Origin: Nocardia panacis | GTDB taxonomy: Bacteria > Actinomycetota > Actinomycetes > Mycobacteriales > Mycobacteriaceae | Length of the DNA stretch: 64,000 bases | Direction of reading: 5' to 3' | Assembly (NCBI RefSeq): GCF_003598715.1 | Contig: NZ_QZFU01000029.1 | Coordinates: 479,050-543,049, forward strand | Shown here: piece after piece, positions 40,801 through 48,453 of the stretch | Numbering within the stretch: position 1 is the stretch's first letter | Layout: every line of letters starts with the position of its first letter | Program-made: the position numbers and the translations under genes | Notes under the pieces: model-generated | Databases searched by the model: none | What the model saw: the letters and a program-made list of their open reading frames with translations, nothing else | Told to the model about the DNA's origin: nothing

Positions 40801-42684
40801 GTTGAAATGGCCGATGAATCGGTCGATCGTGATGCGGTTGAACAGGTCGGCGTTGTAGGCGACCCGCACCTGCAACATATTGTTCCGGTCCGCGACGAGG
40901 CATTCGAGATCGAACGGCGCCGCCTGCGTGCCGAGCGGTGAAACATCCGACAACGGCGCGTCTACCAGCTGAAAAGCGGCTTGGGCCAGTGGGTTTCGGC
41001 TGAAATCCCGGCGGGGTACGAGTTCCGCGACGAGGCGCTCGAAGGGCACGTCCTGGTGCGCGTATGCGCCGAGCGTGGTCGCCCGCACGCGATCGAGCAG
41101 TTCCGGGAAAAGCGGATCACCGGACAAATCGGTACGCAGAACCAGCAGGTTGGCGTCGGATCCGGTAGGTACGCCGACTGTTACGTCGGTGATACGTGCG
41201 TAGCGGGACAGCGTGAGGTTGTAGGCCGCCAGCAACGTCATGAATAGCGTGACGTCATAGCGATCGCTCAGCTCGCGCAGCCGCACGGCGACACCCTGGT
41301 GCACTTCGAAGGAGACCGAGTCGGCGCGATAGGAGGCCACCGGCCGGCGTGCGTGATCCGTCGGTAGGCCCAGCGCCGCGGGCACATCGGCGAGTTCTTG
41401 CCGCCAGAAGTCGAGTTGTCCGCGTAGGGATTCGAAGATCGGTTCGTCCGGGTTCGCCAGCGCGCATTCGATCAGCCGGACCAGCCTGCCGACGAGCCGT
41501 GCCGCAGTGCTGCGGTGAAAAAGACTGGTACGGAACACAAGTGAGACGTTCAGCTTGCCGTCCCGGATATGCGTGACCAGCTCCAGATCGAACCGGGTGG
41601 CCACGCCCGCCCATGGGACACTGGTGACTTCGCCTTCGCCGGGCGCGGGAACCTCACCGTTGTGCACGACGACGACGTCGAAGATCGCGTTGCGTCCCGG
41701 ATCCCGTTCGGGTCGGACGTCCGCGACCACCTGCTCGAATGGCGCCTGTTGATGGGCGTATGCCGCGACCATCTTGGTGCGCGCCGTCCGGATCAGCTCA
41801 CGCAACGACGTCGACGGGGTGATGTGGGTGCGCAGCACCACGGTGTTCACGAAAAAGCCGAGTACGTCGGCGAATCGGCGGTCGTCGCGGCCCGCGAGCA
41901 CCGTTCCGATGGTGATGTCCTCCTGTCCGGAATGCAGCGACAGCAGCGCCTGGAACACCGCCGCGATGGCGCTGGAGAGCGCGCACCGATTCCGCAGCGC
42001 GAATGCGGAAAACCTCGCCGTGAGCTCGGTCGGCAGCTCGATATCGACGTGGTCGCCGGCGAATCCGGGATCGGCCGACCGTGGCCGATCTATCGGCAGC
42101 CGCAGCGGTTCGAATCCGGCGAGCTCCCGCCGCCAATACTCGAGGTGCTCCGCAGCGGAGTCGGCATCGGTGCTCGCGCGCTGCCATGCGACGAAATCCT
42201 GGTAGGTCACCTCGAGCGGCGCGGGCTGCTGCGATCGGTAGAAGGCGATGAGATCCTCGGTGACGATCTGGATGGAACGTCCGTCGGTGATGATGTGATG
42301 GTTCACCAGACACAGCACGGCCGATCCGTCGGCGCATTCGACAACCATCACGCGCACGGGCGGCGCCGCCGCGAGATCGAACGGCTCCCCGACCAGGTCG
42401 GCTGCGTGCGTCTGCCACCCGTTGCGGCTGTCCGCCGCGGTCCGTCGCGTCACCGGAATTCGGAAGTCCGGCACCGGTTTCGCATTCGGCGTACCCGATT
42501 CGTCGACGACGAACGCCCAGCGCAACACCGGGTGGCGGGTGGCGAGCAGGTCGAGCGCTCGGTCGAGCGCCGCGAAATCGACGCCGTCGCGGAACCGCAG
42601 CACGATCGGGATGTTGTACGCGGCGCTGGTCCGGTCGAGCTGCTGGATCAGCCACAAACGCTCCTGCCCGAGCGACAACTTCAT
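37870..42684 (-). CDS. Nonribosomal peptide synthetase: C - half C - A (Val-like) - T - reductase
   Basis: 1604-aa NRPS. The start ATG 42684 is preferred because AAGGAG lies 6 bases upstream; ATGs at 42699 and 42732 lack such a site. Domains: full condensation domain (about 1-415) with HHIITDG at 129-135; a second condensation segment (about 415-670) that begins at FWRQELADVPAALGLPTD and lacks the N-lobe and any HHxxxDG; adenylation domain (about 685-1145) with YTSGSTGRPKG, NGYGPTE and A10 Lys near 1140; carrier domain with Ser1196 in DLGGHSLKA; and a terminal NADPH reductase (about 1269-1604) with LLTGATGFVGAYL and YAETK at 1415-1419. Specificity residues read DAFWLGGTFK, close to the valine code DAFWIGGTFK. 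Release is therefore reductive, giving an aldehyde or alcohol. There is no thioesterase or MbtH nearby. Confidence 0.93.
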   Translation of the reverse strand: MKLSLGQERLWLIQQLDRTSAAYNIPIVLRFRDGVDFAALDRALDLLATRHPVLRWAFVVDESGTPNAKPVPDFRIPVTRRTAADSRNGWQTHAADLVGEPFDLAAAPPVRVMVVECADGSAVLCLVNHHIITDGRSIQIVTEDLIAFYRSQQPAPLEVTYQDFVAWQRASTDADSAAEHLEYWRRELAGFEPLRLPIDRPRSADPGFAGDHVDIELPTELTARFSAFALRNRCALSSAIAAVFQALLSLHSGQEDITIGTVLAGRDDRRFADVLGFFVNTVVLRTHITPSTSLRELIRTARTKMVAAYAHQQAPFEQVVADVRPERDPGRNAIFDVVVVHNGEVPAPGEGEVTSVPWAGVATRFDLELVTHIRDGKLNVSLVFRTSLFHRSTAARLVGRLVRLIECALANPDEPIFESLRGQLDFWRQELADVPAALGLPTDHARRPVASYRADSVSFEVHQGVAVRLRELSDRYDVTLFMTLLAAYNLTLSRYARITDVTVGVPTGSDANLLVLRTDLSGDPLFPELLDRVRATTLGAYAHQDVPFERLVAELVPRRDFSRNPLAQAAFQLVDAPLSDVSPLGTQAAPFDLECLVADRNNMLQVRVAYNADLFNRITIDRFIGHFNQLLASVGAGPEQSLSALSMMSDAEIRRLTLGWNDTTTPLPTPATVPALFAEQVRRRPHAMALISGENSLTYAELDIRSNQLAHRLRTLGAGPQTVVGVCLPRSIELITALLAVVKTGAAYLPIDSEYPEERRRFLRTSGATRFVIDADLVGDHTIDAAPSTALESEVGPQDLAYVIYTSGSTGRPKGVEVEHRSIIRLVTGLPAGILGPTEVLLHASAVSFDAATFEIWGALLTGATCVVSTERVLTAGPLAVAIARHGISTVWLTSSLFNHIVDEDIAALTGLRQLLVGGEALSVAHIRRAVTALPGTRIFNGYGPTECTTFATCHAITNPVTADTNNIPIGRPIGNTRVYVLDNNGGLAPTGVPGELYVAGLGVARGYRGQPELTAERFVPNRYDTAGDRLYRTGDIVRYNANGDIEYLGRADGQVKIRGFRIEPREIETVLQTHQDISQAAVVTREDATGQKRLIAYLVGNGVVDDHILRTHLRRELPEYMVPAAFVSLPELPLTINGKLDTRALPEPAGGSDTVATFVRPQNPTEETLADIWARILGLETVGRDENFFDLGGHSLKAAQLVVRIQETFRLNLPLRTLFERPTIAKLAEEMNGGRTSTARVRLFDPQPMLRAIIPDPLPPSGSGEISDILLTGATGFVGAYLVRALLTRPLVRVHCLVRAADEQAGWRRLRANLDYYGLSDDIDHDRIKVVPGDLAARGLGLTTETFERLADEIDLICHNGARVDALSSYEQLEAANIGGTRELIRLAATTRRKQLQFVSTISAADEGGSRSGYAETKSHAEQLIIAAHDCGMPAAIYRLPRIVGDSRTGQGNTRDIMLRVLRNIVELGAAPDTELEEPWLAVDETAGLLARLGTEQQRNSGWFVLTSRQPVRLTHLLNLLRGTGMAIDTRPVGDWLSMLEDHSPEEHAILKLLFESASDTTGNGRPGREFAPIVVHGPDDSALLRYVDKMLVRTDQEGLLQI

Positions 42685-42706
42685 CGGGTACTCCTTCATC
42701 AGGCGC

Positions 42707-44710
42707 TCATCGCTGTCGAGCGGCGAGGGCATCGCGGTCGCCGTCGCGCGCGGGCGTAGGCGGTATCGCGGATTCGATCAGGGCTTTCTCGTCGACTTTT
42801 CCGTTGCGGGTGAGCGGGATCTCGTCGACGACGACCCACCGGGTCGGTACCGCGTAGTTCGGCAGCAGGTGTGACAGATACGCGCGCCAGGCCCGCTGGT
42901 CCGCATCGGCACCGGGGTGTATGACGACGCCCGCGACGAGCCGAGGGCTTCGATCCTGTTGCCATGCGACAACTATCACGGCATCGCGGATATCGGGATG
43001 GCGAGCGAGGATGCCGCCGATCTCCTCGGTCTCGATGCGATGTCCGTCGAGTTTGATCTGCTTGTCCGCGCGGCCGAGGAAGACCAGGTTGCCGATCGGG
43101 TCGAGCCGGACCAGATCGCCGGTGCGGTATAGGCGTTCATCGATATCCGGCGAGAAGTGTCCGAACCGCCTATTCGTTTCGGTCTCGTCGTCGAGATAGC
43201 CATCCGCCAAACCTGCTCCAGCCGCGTACAATTCACCCACCGCGCCGGGCGGCAGGAGTCGGGCGTCGCGGTCGAGAACAAAAACCTTTGTGCCCGCTAT
43301 CGGCTTGCCGATGGGGAGCGGCCCATCGATCTGCGCACTGTTCCACACGGTGTATGTGGTGGTAAAAGTGGTGTTTTCGGTGGGCCCGTACCCGTTTGTG
43401 ATCACCAACCCAGGGTGCAATTCGAGCATCCGCGCCGCGGCCTCGTGCGACACGACCTCGCCACCGCTCAAGAGCCAACGCAGCCCGGTGAGCGCCTGCG
43501 GCCGAGACATGGCGATCAGCCGGAACAGGCTGGCCGTCAGCCAGGCGACCGAGATCTTCCGCTCGGTGAGGAAGCGCTCCAGCTTTCCGACCGACGGCAG
43601 TTTCGCGGGAAAGACCTCCAGCGTCGCGCCGTTGAGCAACGTCGCCCAGATTTCGTACGTCGACGCGTCGAAGGCCAGCGGCGCCATTCGCAGCACGCGG
43701 TCACCGGGTCGCAGCTGGATTTCGGTCGTGCGCGCGAGTCGGGTAACCGCGCGGTGCGGGACGACAACACCTTTCGGTTCGCCGGTGGATCCCGAGGTGA
43801 ATGCGATGTACGCCGTGCGGTTCGGGTCGTCGGAGCCAGGTGTTCGACTCAGCGGCCCCGGGTCGGTGCGTAGTTCGGGATGCCAGGTATCGACCAGGGT
43901 GACTTCCCGGAGCGCGGGATGGTCGATCGTGGCAGCGTCGACCACCGCGGCCGCCGGCGCGAGCTTGCCGACCATCCGCGTCAGCCTGGCTGCTGGTGCG
44001 TCCTCGTCGAATCCCGCGTACGCGGCGCCGAGGCGGATTGTCGCGAGCAGCGTCACCACCTCGCCGACGGATCTCCGGATCGCGACCAGCACCGTGTCCA
44101 GAGGACAGACCCCGGCACAGCGCAGCACGTCGGCGTACCGATCGGCGGCATGCGCGAGTTGCTCGTAGGTCAACTCGACGCTCGCGTCACGGACCGCGAT
44201 CTCGTGCGGGTGGCGCCGCACCTGATCAAGAAACAGCGTCTCGATATCGGCCGCAGGGATGTCGGCGCCTGCCAGCACATCCAGGATCCGGCGGCGTTCC
44301 GGCGCGATGCAGCGCACGTCCTGGACCGAACCGTCAAGGGAGGCGAGTTCGTTCACCCCGGCAGCGACATCGGCGATGAACCCGTGCTCGGCATTGGGCA
44401 CCTCGGTGAGGAAGCGGATCTCTCCGGACCGCAGATCGGTGTGCTCGGAAACGATCACCAGGTCGACGGATCCGTCCTCGGTGGCTCCGACCGCGAGAAC
44501 CGTTCGCAGGAACTCAGCGATGGGGGCTCGGTCGTCGAGTCGGAGCCGGATCACCCGCCCGGCGACCGAGATCGCGGCCTCGCTCGCGGCCGTCCACCGG
44601 CACAGGGCGATCGCGAACGCGGCCACCACCAGCGCCATGCGGTCGCGCCCGGCGGACCCGGCCGCGAGTTCGGCGGTCAGATCGTAGGGAGCGGCTCGCA
44701 CATCAGGCAT
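42707..44710 (-). CDS. Stand-alone adenylation protein (Val-like) with degenerate C-domain remnant and no carrier domain
   Basis: 667-aa protein. The N-terminal ~165 residues (MALVVAAFAIALCRWTAASE, VDLVIVSEHTDLRSGE) resemble a decayed C-terminal half of a condensation domain. The adenylation domain follows, with AFTSGSTGEPKG, FDASTYEIW, NGYGPTEN, YRTGDLVRL and A10 motif LTRNGKVDEKAL. The chain ends ~20 residues later with no thiolation domain. Extracted specificity residues are DAYWLGGTFK, again valine-like. The aminoacyl group must be loaded in trans, most simply on the carrier protein at 47139. ATG 44710 overlaps the P450 stop by 8 bases. The longer upstream frame lies inside the P450 gene. 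Confidence 0.9.
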   Translation of the reverse strand: MPDVRAAPYDLTAELAAGSAGRDRMALVVAAFAIALCRWTAASEAAISVAGRVIRLRLDDRAPIAEFLRTVLAVGATEDGSVDLVIVSEHTDLRSGEIRFLTEVPNAEHGFIADVAAGVNELASLDGSVQDVRCIAPERRRILDVLAGADIPAADIETLFLDQVRRHPHEIAVRDASVELTYEQLAHAADRYADVLRCAGVCPLDTVLVAIRRSVGEVVTLLATIRLGAAYAGFDEDAPAARLTRMVGKLAPAAAVVDAATIDHPALREVTLVDTWHPELRTDPGPLSRTPGSDDPNRTAYIAFTSGSTGEPKGVVVPHRAVTRLARTTEIQLRPGDRVLRMAPLAFDASTYEIWATLLNGATLEVFPAKLPSVGKLERFLTERKISVAWLTASLFRLIAMSRPQALTGLRWLLSGGEVVSHEAAARMLELHPGLVITNGYGPTENTTFTTTYTVWNSAQIDGPLPIGKPIAGTKVFVLDRDARLLPPGAVGELYAAGAGLADGYLDDETETNRRFGHFSPDIDERLYRTGDLVRLDPIGNLVFLGRADKQIKLDGHRIETEEIGGILARHPDIRDAVIVVAWQQDRSPRLVAGVVIHPGADADQRAWRAYLSHLLPNYAVPTRWVVVDEIPLTRNGKVDEKALIESAIPPTPARDGDRDALAARQR

Positions 44711-45932
44711 CGGCCGTACTGCTTCCTTCGCGTCGGCGGTCCAACCGGATATGAAGGTGATCGGGCCTGCGGAAAATATGGCCGCGCTCGCGCAGCCGCC
44801 AGAAACCGGGCCGGATGCCGTCGAGCGAGCCGCTGCGCCGGACACCGCCGAACCGGAGCGACAACCGCTCGAACAGCGTGTCGAATTCCGAGAGGGCGAG
44901 CTGAATACCGAGGCAGGTGTGCGGCCCAGCCGAAAAGGCCAGCGTCCGCTGATCGGACCGGTCCGGACGCCAGGTATCCGGTTCCGAGAACGCATTCTCG
45001 TCGCGACTGGCGCTACCCAGCGACAACAGAAGCGTCGACCGGCGCGGGATATCGACACCATGGATATTCAGGTCGGTGGACGCGTACCTGAGAATGGTGT
45101 GGCTCGGTGGTTCCCACCGCAGCGTTTCGCGAACGACCCTGGTCCGGTATTCATTGTCCGCCAACGCCGATAATTCGACGTTGTGCGCCAGGACCGCGTA
45201 CATAATTTTGCCGATGGTGGCGACGCTCGTCTCGGTTCCGGCCAGCATGAATAGCGTCGCCGTTCCCAACAAGGATTCATCGAGCGGTTCACCCGGCGGA
45301 AAGACGAGATCAAGGAACGGCATCCGGCTGCCCGCCCGGCGATCGGCGAGCTTGTCCTTCAGATAGTCGATCAGCTCCGCTTTTGCCGTGAGCGCCGTAT
45401 CCAGTGACGTCGCCGGGAATTCGATCGCACCGGCCAACGGAAGTACTCGGGGACGCAGCCAGGCCGCGTCTTCCGGCGGGAAACCGAACAATCGGGTGAC
45501 CATCGCATAGGGCACCCCGACCGCGACCCGCTCCATGAACTCGATCTCGACATCGTCCATATCACCCATTTCGGCGGCAATCGAGTCGAGAACCTGGTCC
45601 ACCGCGGGAATGAGTATTTCGGAGCGCAGTCGTTTCACTGATGCACCCGCGAAAAGCGGCATGAACAGCTTCCGCATGTCGCGATGACGCGGCCCGTCGG
45701 TGTCCAGCAATGTTCGGCCGAACAACCGGCGGCTGCTACGCATCGGAAATCCGCTGACGACCCGGCGGTCCGACAGCAGGTTGTGCACGTCCTCGAACCT
45801 GGTGATCAGAAAGGCGTTGAACACCTCCGACCAGTGCACCGGTTCCGACCGTCGGAGCTCCTTGTAGATGGGCCAGGGGTCGGCGAGGAATTCGTCGGAA
45901 CTGAAGTCCAGGCTCAGTTTGGCGGTGCTCAT
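44703..45932 (-). CDS. Cytochrome P450 (tailoring)
   Basis: 409-aa bacterial class I P450. The heme loop FSAGPHTCLGIQLALSEFD has the axial Cys near residue 340, the K-helix ETLR is present (VVRETLRWEPPSH), and the I-helix is LFMLAGTETSVATIG, with Glu-Thr at the oxygen-activating site. It is coupled to the LLM oxidoreductase by a 4-base ATGA overlap and to the adenylation protein by 8 bases, so it is a tailoring enzyme of the same pathway. Ferredoxin partners are not encoded nearby. Possible tasks are hydroxylation, N-oxidation or aromatisation of the peptide product. Confidence 0.95.
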   Translation of the reverse strand: MSTAKLSLDFSSDEFLADPWPIYKELRRSEPVHWSEVFNAFLITRFEDVHNLLSDRRVVSGFPMRSSRRLFGRTLLDTDGPRHRDMRKLFMPLFAGASVKRLRSEILIPAVDQVLDSIAAEMGDMDDVEIEFMERVAVGVPYAMVTRLFGFPPEDAAWLRPRVLPLAGAIEFPATSLDTALTAKAELIDYLKDKLADRRAGSRMPFLDLVFPPGEPLDESLLGTATLFMLAGTETSVATIGKIMYAVLAHNVELSALADNEYRTRVVRETLRWEPPSHTILRYASTDLNIHGVDIPRRSTLLLSLGSASRDENAFSEPDTWRPDRSDQRTLAFSAGPHTCLGIQLALSEFDTLFERLSLRFGGVRRSGSLDGIRPGFWRLRERGHIFRRPDHLHIRLDRRREGSSTADA

Positions 45933-47068
45933 TTGCTGCCCCCATTGTCGATTTCGGTTCGAGCCTTCATCTGGCGAGCGGCCTCTTCGGAAGTGAGCCG
46001 CATCGACTCCGCGGTGCCGTCGAATCCACCGACGAGGGCGGGCAGGATCTCATTCGAGATCGCCGTCAGTTGTTCGAGGGTCGCCGGGTACGGTATCCAC
46101 TGGGGGACGAAGAAATTCAACGACACCGGATCGCCTATGCGATCCATGAGGTCGCGGATCATACCGGTACATGTCGCCGCATCTCCGATGATGAACGCAC
46201 CCGTGTCGACCAGAGTCTCCATTGTCTTGCGATGCGCGACCGGGGAGTCCGGAATGGGCATGCCGAGGACATTCCGATACAAACCGCGCCGCAGCGAGGA
46301 AAATCCGGCCAGGAGTTCATCGATACCCGCGGCCGGGGAGTCGGCGATATGGACGAAAACGTTGCACCGGACCCGCGTCGCACCTGCGGCTTTGTTCCGA
46401 TAGGCCTCGATACGTTCGATCAACGAGCCGACCGGATCCTTATCCATTCCGGGCCGGATCATTCCCCATGGCGGTACCACGTGCACGGTCGGTGTCGTCT
46501 CGGTCTCCGTCAGGAGCTCGATGCCGGGATCACCCAGCGATGACGCCACGACGGTCTCGATGCCGCCGCGCAGCGGGCGCAGCTGCAGCACGGCCTTCTT
46601 CGCGGTGAACCACGGTGTCGCGGTGTCGACCGTCTCGCCGTTGATCAGCGCCTGTACGGTTTTCAATGCCGCCCGGAAATGAGCGCGGAGCGTGCTCGGA
46701 TCCACCCCGATCATTTCCATATCGTGAACGTAGGTTCCTGTGCCGCAGCCCAGGATCGCTCGGCCTGCGGTGAGGTGATCGAGCAGCACAATTCGTTCCG
46801 CGACATGAACGGGGTGGTGGTAGGGCAGCGGAATCACGCCGGTGGCGAATCGAATGCGGCGCGTTTCACGGGCCAGCGCGGCGATGAGCATTTCGGGGGA
46901 GCTGAGTGTGCTCCAACCGCTGGAATGGTGCTCGCCCAGCCAGATCTCGTCGAAACCGAGGTCGTCGACCAGCCCGCACAGCTCGATATCGTGTTTCAAT
47001 GACGCGGGAGGGCTGACCGAGGGGTCATGGAATGGTGGCAGGAAGCAACCGAATGCCTTTGAGTGCAT
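45929..47068 (-). CDS. Luciferase-like (LLM) flavin-dependent monooxygenase
   Basis: 379-aa TIM-barrel flavoenzyme of the bacterial luciferase/F420-or-FMN superfamily. It opens AFGCFLPPFHD and has LGFDEIWLGEHHSSGWS (the 'EHH' motif), IRFATGVIPLPYHHPVHVAERIVLLDHLT and ILGCGTGTY. A C-terminal helical part follows SLNFFVPQW. LLM proteins in NRPS clusters catalyse hydroxylations and N-oxidations; the cofactor (FMN or F420) is not decided by sequence inspection. Second gene of the operon; starts 71 bases after the carrier protein stop and ends overlapping the P450 start. Confidence 0.92.
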   Translation of the reverse strand: MHSKAFGCFLPPFHDPSVSPPASLKHDIELCGLVDDLGFDEIWLGEHHSSGWSTLSSPEMLIAALARETRRIRFATGVIPLPYHHPVHVAERIVLLDHLTAGRAILGCGTGTYVHDMEMIGVDPSTLRAHFRAALKTVQALINGETVDTATPWFTAKKAVLQLRPLRGGIETVVASSLGDPGIELLTETETTPTVHVVPPWGMIRPGMDKDPVGSLIERIEAYRNKAAGATRVRCNVFVHIADSPAAGIDELLAGFSSLRRGLYRNVLGMPIPDSPVAHRKTMETLVDTGAFIIGDAATCTGMIRDLMDRIGDPVSLNFFVPQWIPYPATLEQLTAISNEILPALVGGFDGTAESMRLTSEEAARQMKARTEIDNGGSK

Positions 47069-47138
47069 GATGCTGAAACCTTTGATCTGCTATCGGTAAT
47101 ACGGCCCAGCAGATTTCGGCTGAGCTTAATGCTGTTTA

Positions 47139-47402
47139 TCAGACGGACGGAGCTTGTTCCAGAAGATAATCGCAGAATTTGTCGACGCTGGTCAGATCTT
47201 CATTGGCTTCGAGGTCGATGAAGACATCGAGCTTTGTCTCGATTTTCTCGATGAGCGCCAGGTATTCGATGGAGCTCATTCCGGTCTCGGGGAACTCCGT
47301 ATTCGATTCGATGTTCTGACTGTCCAGCACGCCGCCCGCGACCTCGGACAGTATTGCGAAAATCTGCTTACGCAGTTCCAGCCGTGCATCTTCCGCACTC
47401 AT
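47139..47402 (-). CDS. Stand-alone acyl/peptidyl carrier protein
   Basis: 87-aa four-helix carrier protein. The phosphopantetheine attachment is the Ser in TGMSSIEYLALIEKIE, with the usual hydrophobic helix II behind it, and the protein is strongly acidic (DLEANEDLTSVDKF). It is the first gene of the operon, downstream of a near-consensus promoter. ATG 47402 with AAAGGG upstream is preferred to an in-frame ATG at 47570 whose extra 56 residues resemble no carrier protein. It most likely accepts the amino acid activated by the carrier-less adenylation protein, or an acyl unit from the E1 pair. Confidence 0.88.
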   Translation of the reverse strand: MSAEDARLELRKQIFAILSEVAGGVLDSQNIESNTEFPETGMSSIEYLALIEKIETKLDVFIDLEANEDLTSVDKFCDYLLEQAPSV

Positions 47403-47726
47403 ATGAACCCTTTCATCGCCCGCAACTCTGGACGTTGCAGGTGTTTCGCACACACGTCGGTAATCGGACACGACCGAATAAAGCCGCGAACAATCAACGT
47501 TGCGAATTACGTCTCGAATGGCAGCATGCGCGACACGAACCAATTCAAAAGTCAAGGCACTCGACGGCATTTCTCATTCGAATACCGTGGGCGCGGCTGT
47601 TTCGCTCAAGTCCGCTGCGCCGCCCACAGCTCAAGTAAGATGTCGGTATACCTCGGATGCGGCAAGGCTCGCAGGTGGCTTGAAACTAGGTTGTGAATGC
47701 GCACAGCATCAGGACCCTCCCTTGAA

Positions 47727-47741
47727 TAGCCTAGCTGGCTA
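47727..47741. promoter_or_regulatory. Inverted repeat at transcript start, candidate operator
   Basis: TAGCC-TAGCT-GGCTA: 5-bp arms around a 5-base centre, at about +3 to +17 of the predicted operon transcript, a position where a bound repressor would block initiation or elongation. No regulator gene is in the cluster. Confidence 0.45.
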
Positions 47742-47750
47742 CCATTCGGA

Positions 47751-47780
47751 AGTATAGTCAGATGGCATACGGCCCGTCAA
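47751..47780 (-). promoter_or_regulatory. Near-consensus promoter of the NRPS operon
   Basis: On the minus strand: -35 TTGACG (47775-47780), 18-base spacer, -10 TATACT (47751-47756). It points to the carrier gene with an expected start near 47744. It is the best promoter match in the window outside the rRNA leader. Confidence 0.75.
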
Positions 47781-47977
47781 CGACTACAGCCCGAAATCGC
47801 GCGCACGTTGAATAGCCAACAACTTGCCTATGTGCTTATGCAGATCGTGGCCCTGGGCAGTCTGAATGCGATGTGTTAGCTGAGGCGGTGCGACGATGCC
47901 TGCAACTCGGAGTTGGGTCCGTCGGAGTTCGCCGGACTGACTTGTCGGTGCCGTATTCGGCCTCGGGAGATGCTGCG

Positions 47978-48022
47978 TATCGATACGAGAGTTCGCGATA
48001 TATCGATACGAGAGTTCGCGAT
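47978..48022. repeat. 23-bp tandem direct repeat
   Basis: Two copies (47978-48000 and 48001-48022) share a 22-base identical unit starting TATCGATACGAGAG. The second copy touches the stop codon of the membrane-protein gene. It lies about 200 bp upstream of the NRPS promoter. It could be a regulator-binding pair or a duplication. Confidence 0.8.
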
Positions 48023-48453
48023 TATTTTGATGACTGTACTAGTTCGGAGGTATATTGTGAGATGCAATACAGACCGACTGGTATGCATTGTCGGTGGGTG
48101 AGAATCTGCTCATCGACTGTCTGTAGGTATTCGAGAAAGATCCCGATTTCCGGATGTCGGCCGACGAGTCGTTCGGGCACCTGACGCGCGGCCGAGGGGA
48201 TGTCGCGCAGCCGGCGTTCCCGCGGGGCGAAGAAAACGGTGCCGATGACCGCCGCCCCGGCGACCAGGAGGCCGGCGACGATCCCGAGCGGGGTCCCCGC
48301 TGCGCCGCTCGGCATCGAAAAGCCTTGCGCCTGGGGATAATTTATGACAGCCGGGCCGGAGTAGGCCGTCGTGTGCCTCGGTGTGGTCAACCCGCCGACC
48401 GCGATCGCGAGAATCAATCCGGCGGAGACCACGAAGGCGACTCGGGTGGTCAC
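48022..48453 (-). CDS. Small two-helix membrane protein of unknown function
   Basis: 143-aa protein that I do not recognise. The GTG at 48453 is chosen because AGGAGG lies 9 bases upstream; an ATG at 48501 has none. It has two membrane helices, VAFVVSAGLILAIAVGGL at about 5-22 and LGIVAGLLVAGAAVIGTVFFA at about 53-73. A Tyr/Pro/Gln/Ser-rich external segment (AYSGPAVINYPQAQGF) lies between them, and a basic cytoplasmic C-terminal part of ~65 residues ends in the repeat. It has the same orientation as the NRPS operon but is separated from it by 619 bp, so membership is doubtful. Confidence 0.65.
   Translation of the reverse strand: MTTRVAFVVSAGLILAIAVGGLTTPRHTTAYSGPAVINYPQAQGFSMPSGAAGTPLGIVAGLLVAGAAVIGTVFFAPRERRLRDIPSAARQVPERLVGRHPEIGIFLEYLQTVDEQILTHRQCIPVGLYCISQYTSELVQSSK

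Larger units (their letters stand above)
47403..48021. other. 619-bp non-coding regulatory region of the NRPS operon
   Basis: No gene is supported on either strand. The stretch is visibly lower in GC than the rest of the window. It contains the operon promoter, an inverted repeat at the expected transcript start, and a 23-bp tandem repeat at its far end. The transcript leader before the carrier protein would be about 340 bases. Confidence 0.7.

Noticed and set aside
42684..42732. Upstream ATGs (42699, 42732) as NRPS start
   Set aside because: They lack a ribosome-binding site, while AAGGAG stands 6 bases before ATG 42684, directly ahead of the C1-like motif region LSLGQERLWLI.
47403..47570. 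N-terminally extended carrier protein from ATG 47570
   Set aside because: The 56 extra residues resemble no carrier protein and no Shine-Dalgarno precedes that ATG; it is more likely leader RNA.
48027..48056. Plus-strand promoter-like pair TTGATG-18-TATATT
   Set aside because: It lies inside the 3' end of a minus-strand gene with no plus-strand gene downstream for 750 bases; probably chance in AT-richer DNA.
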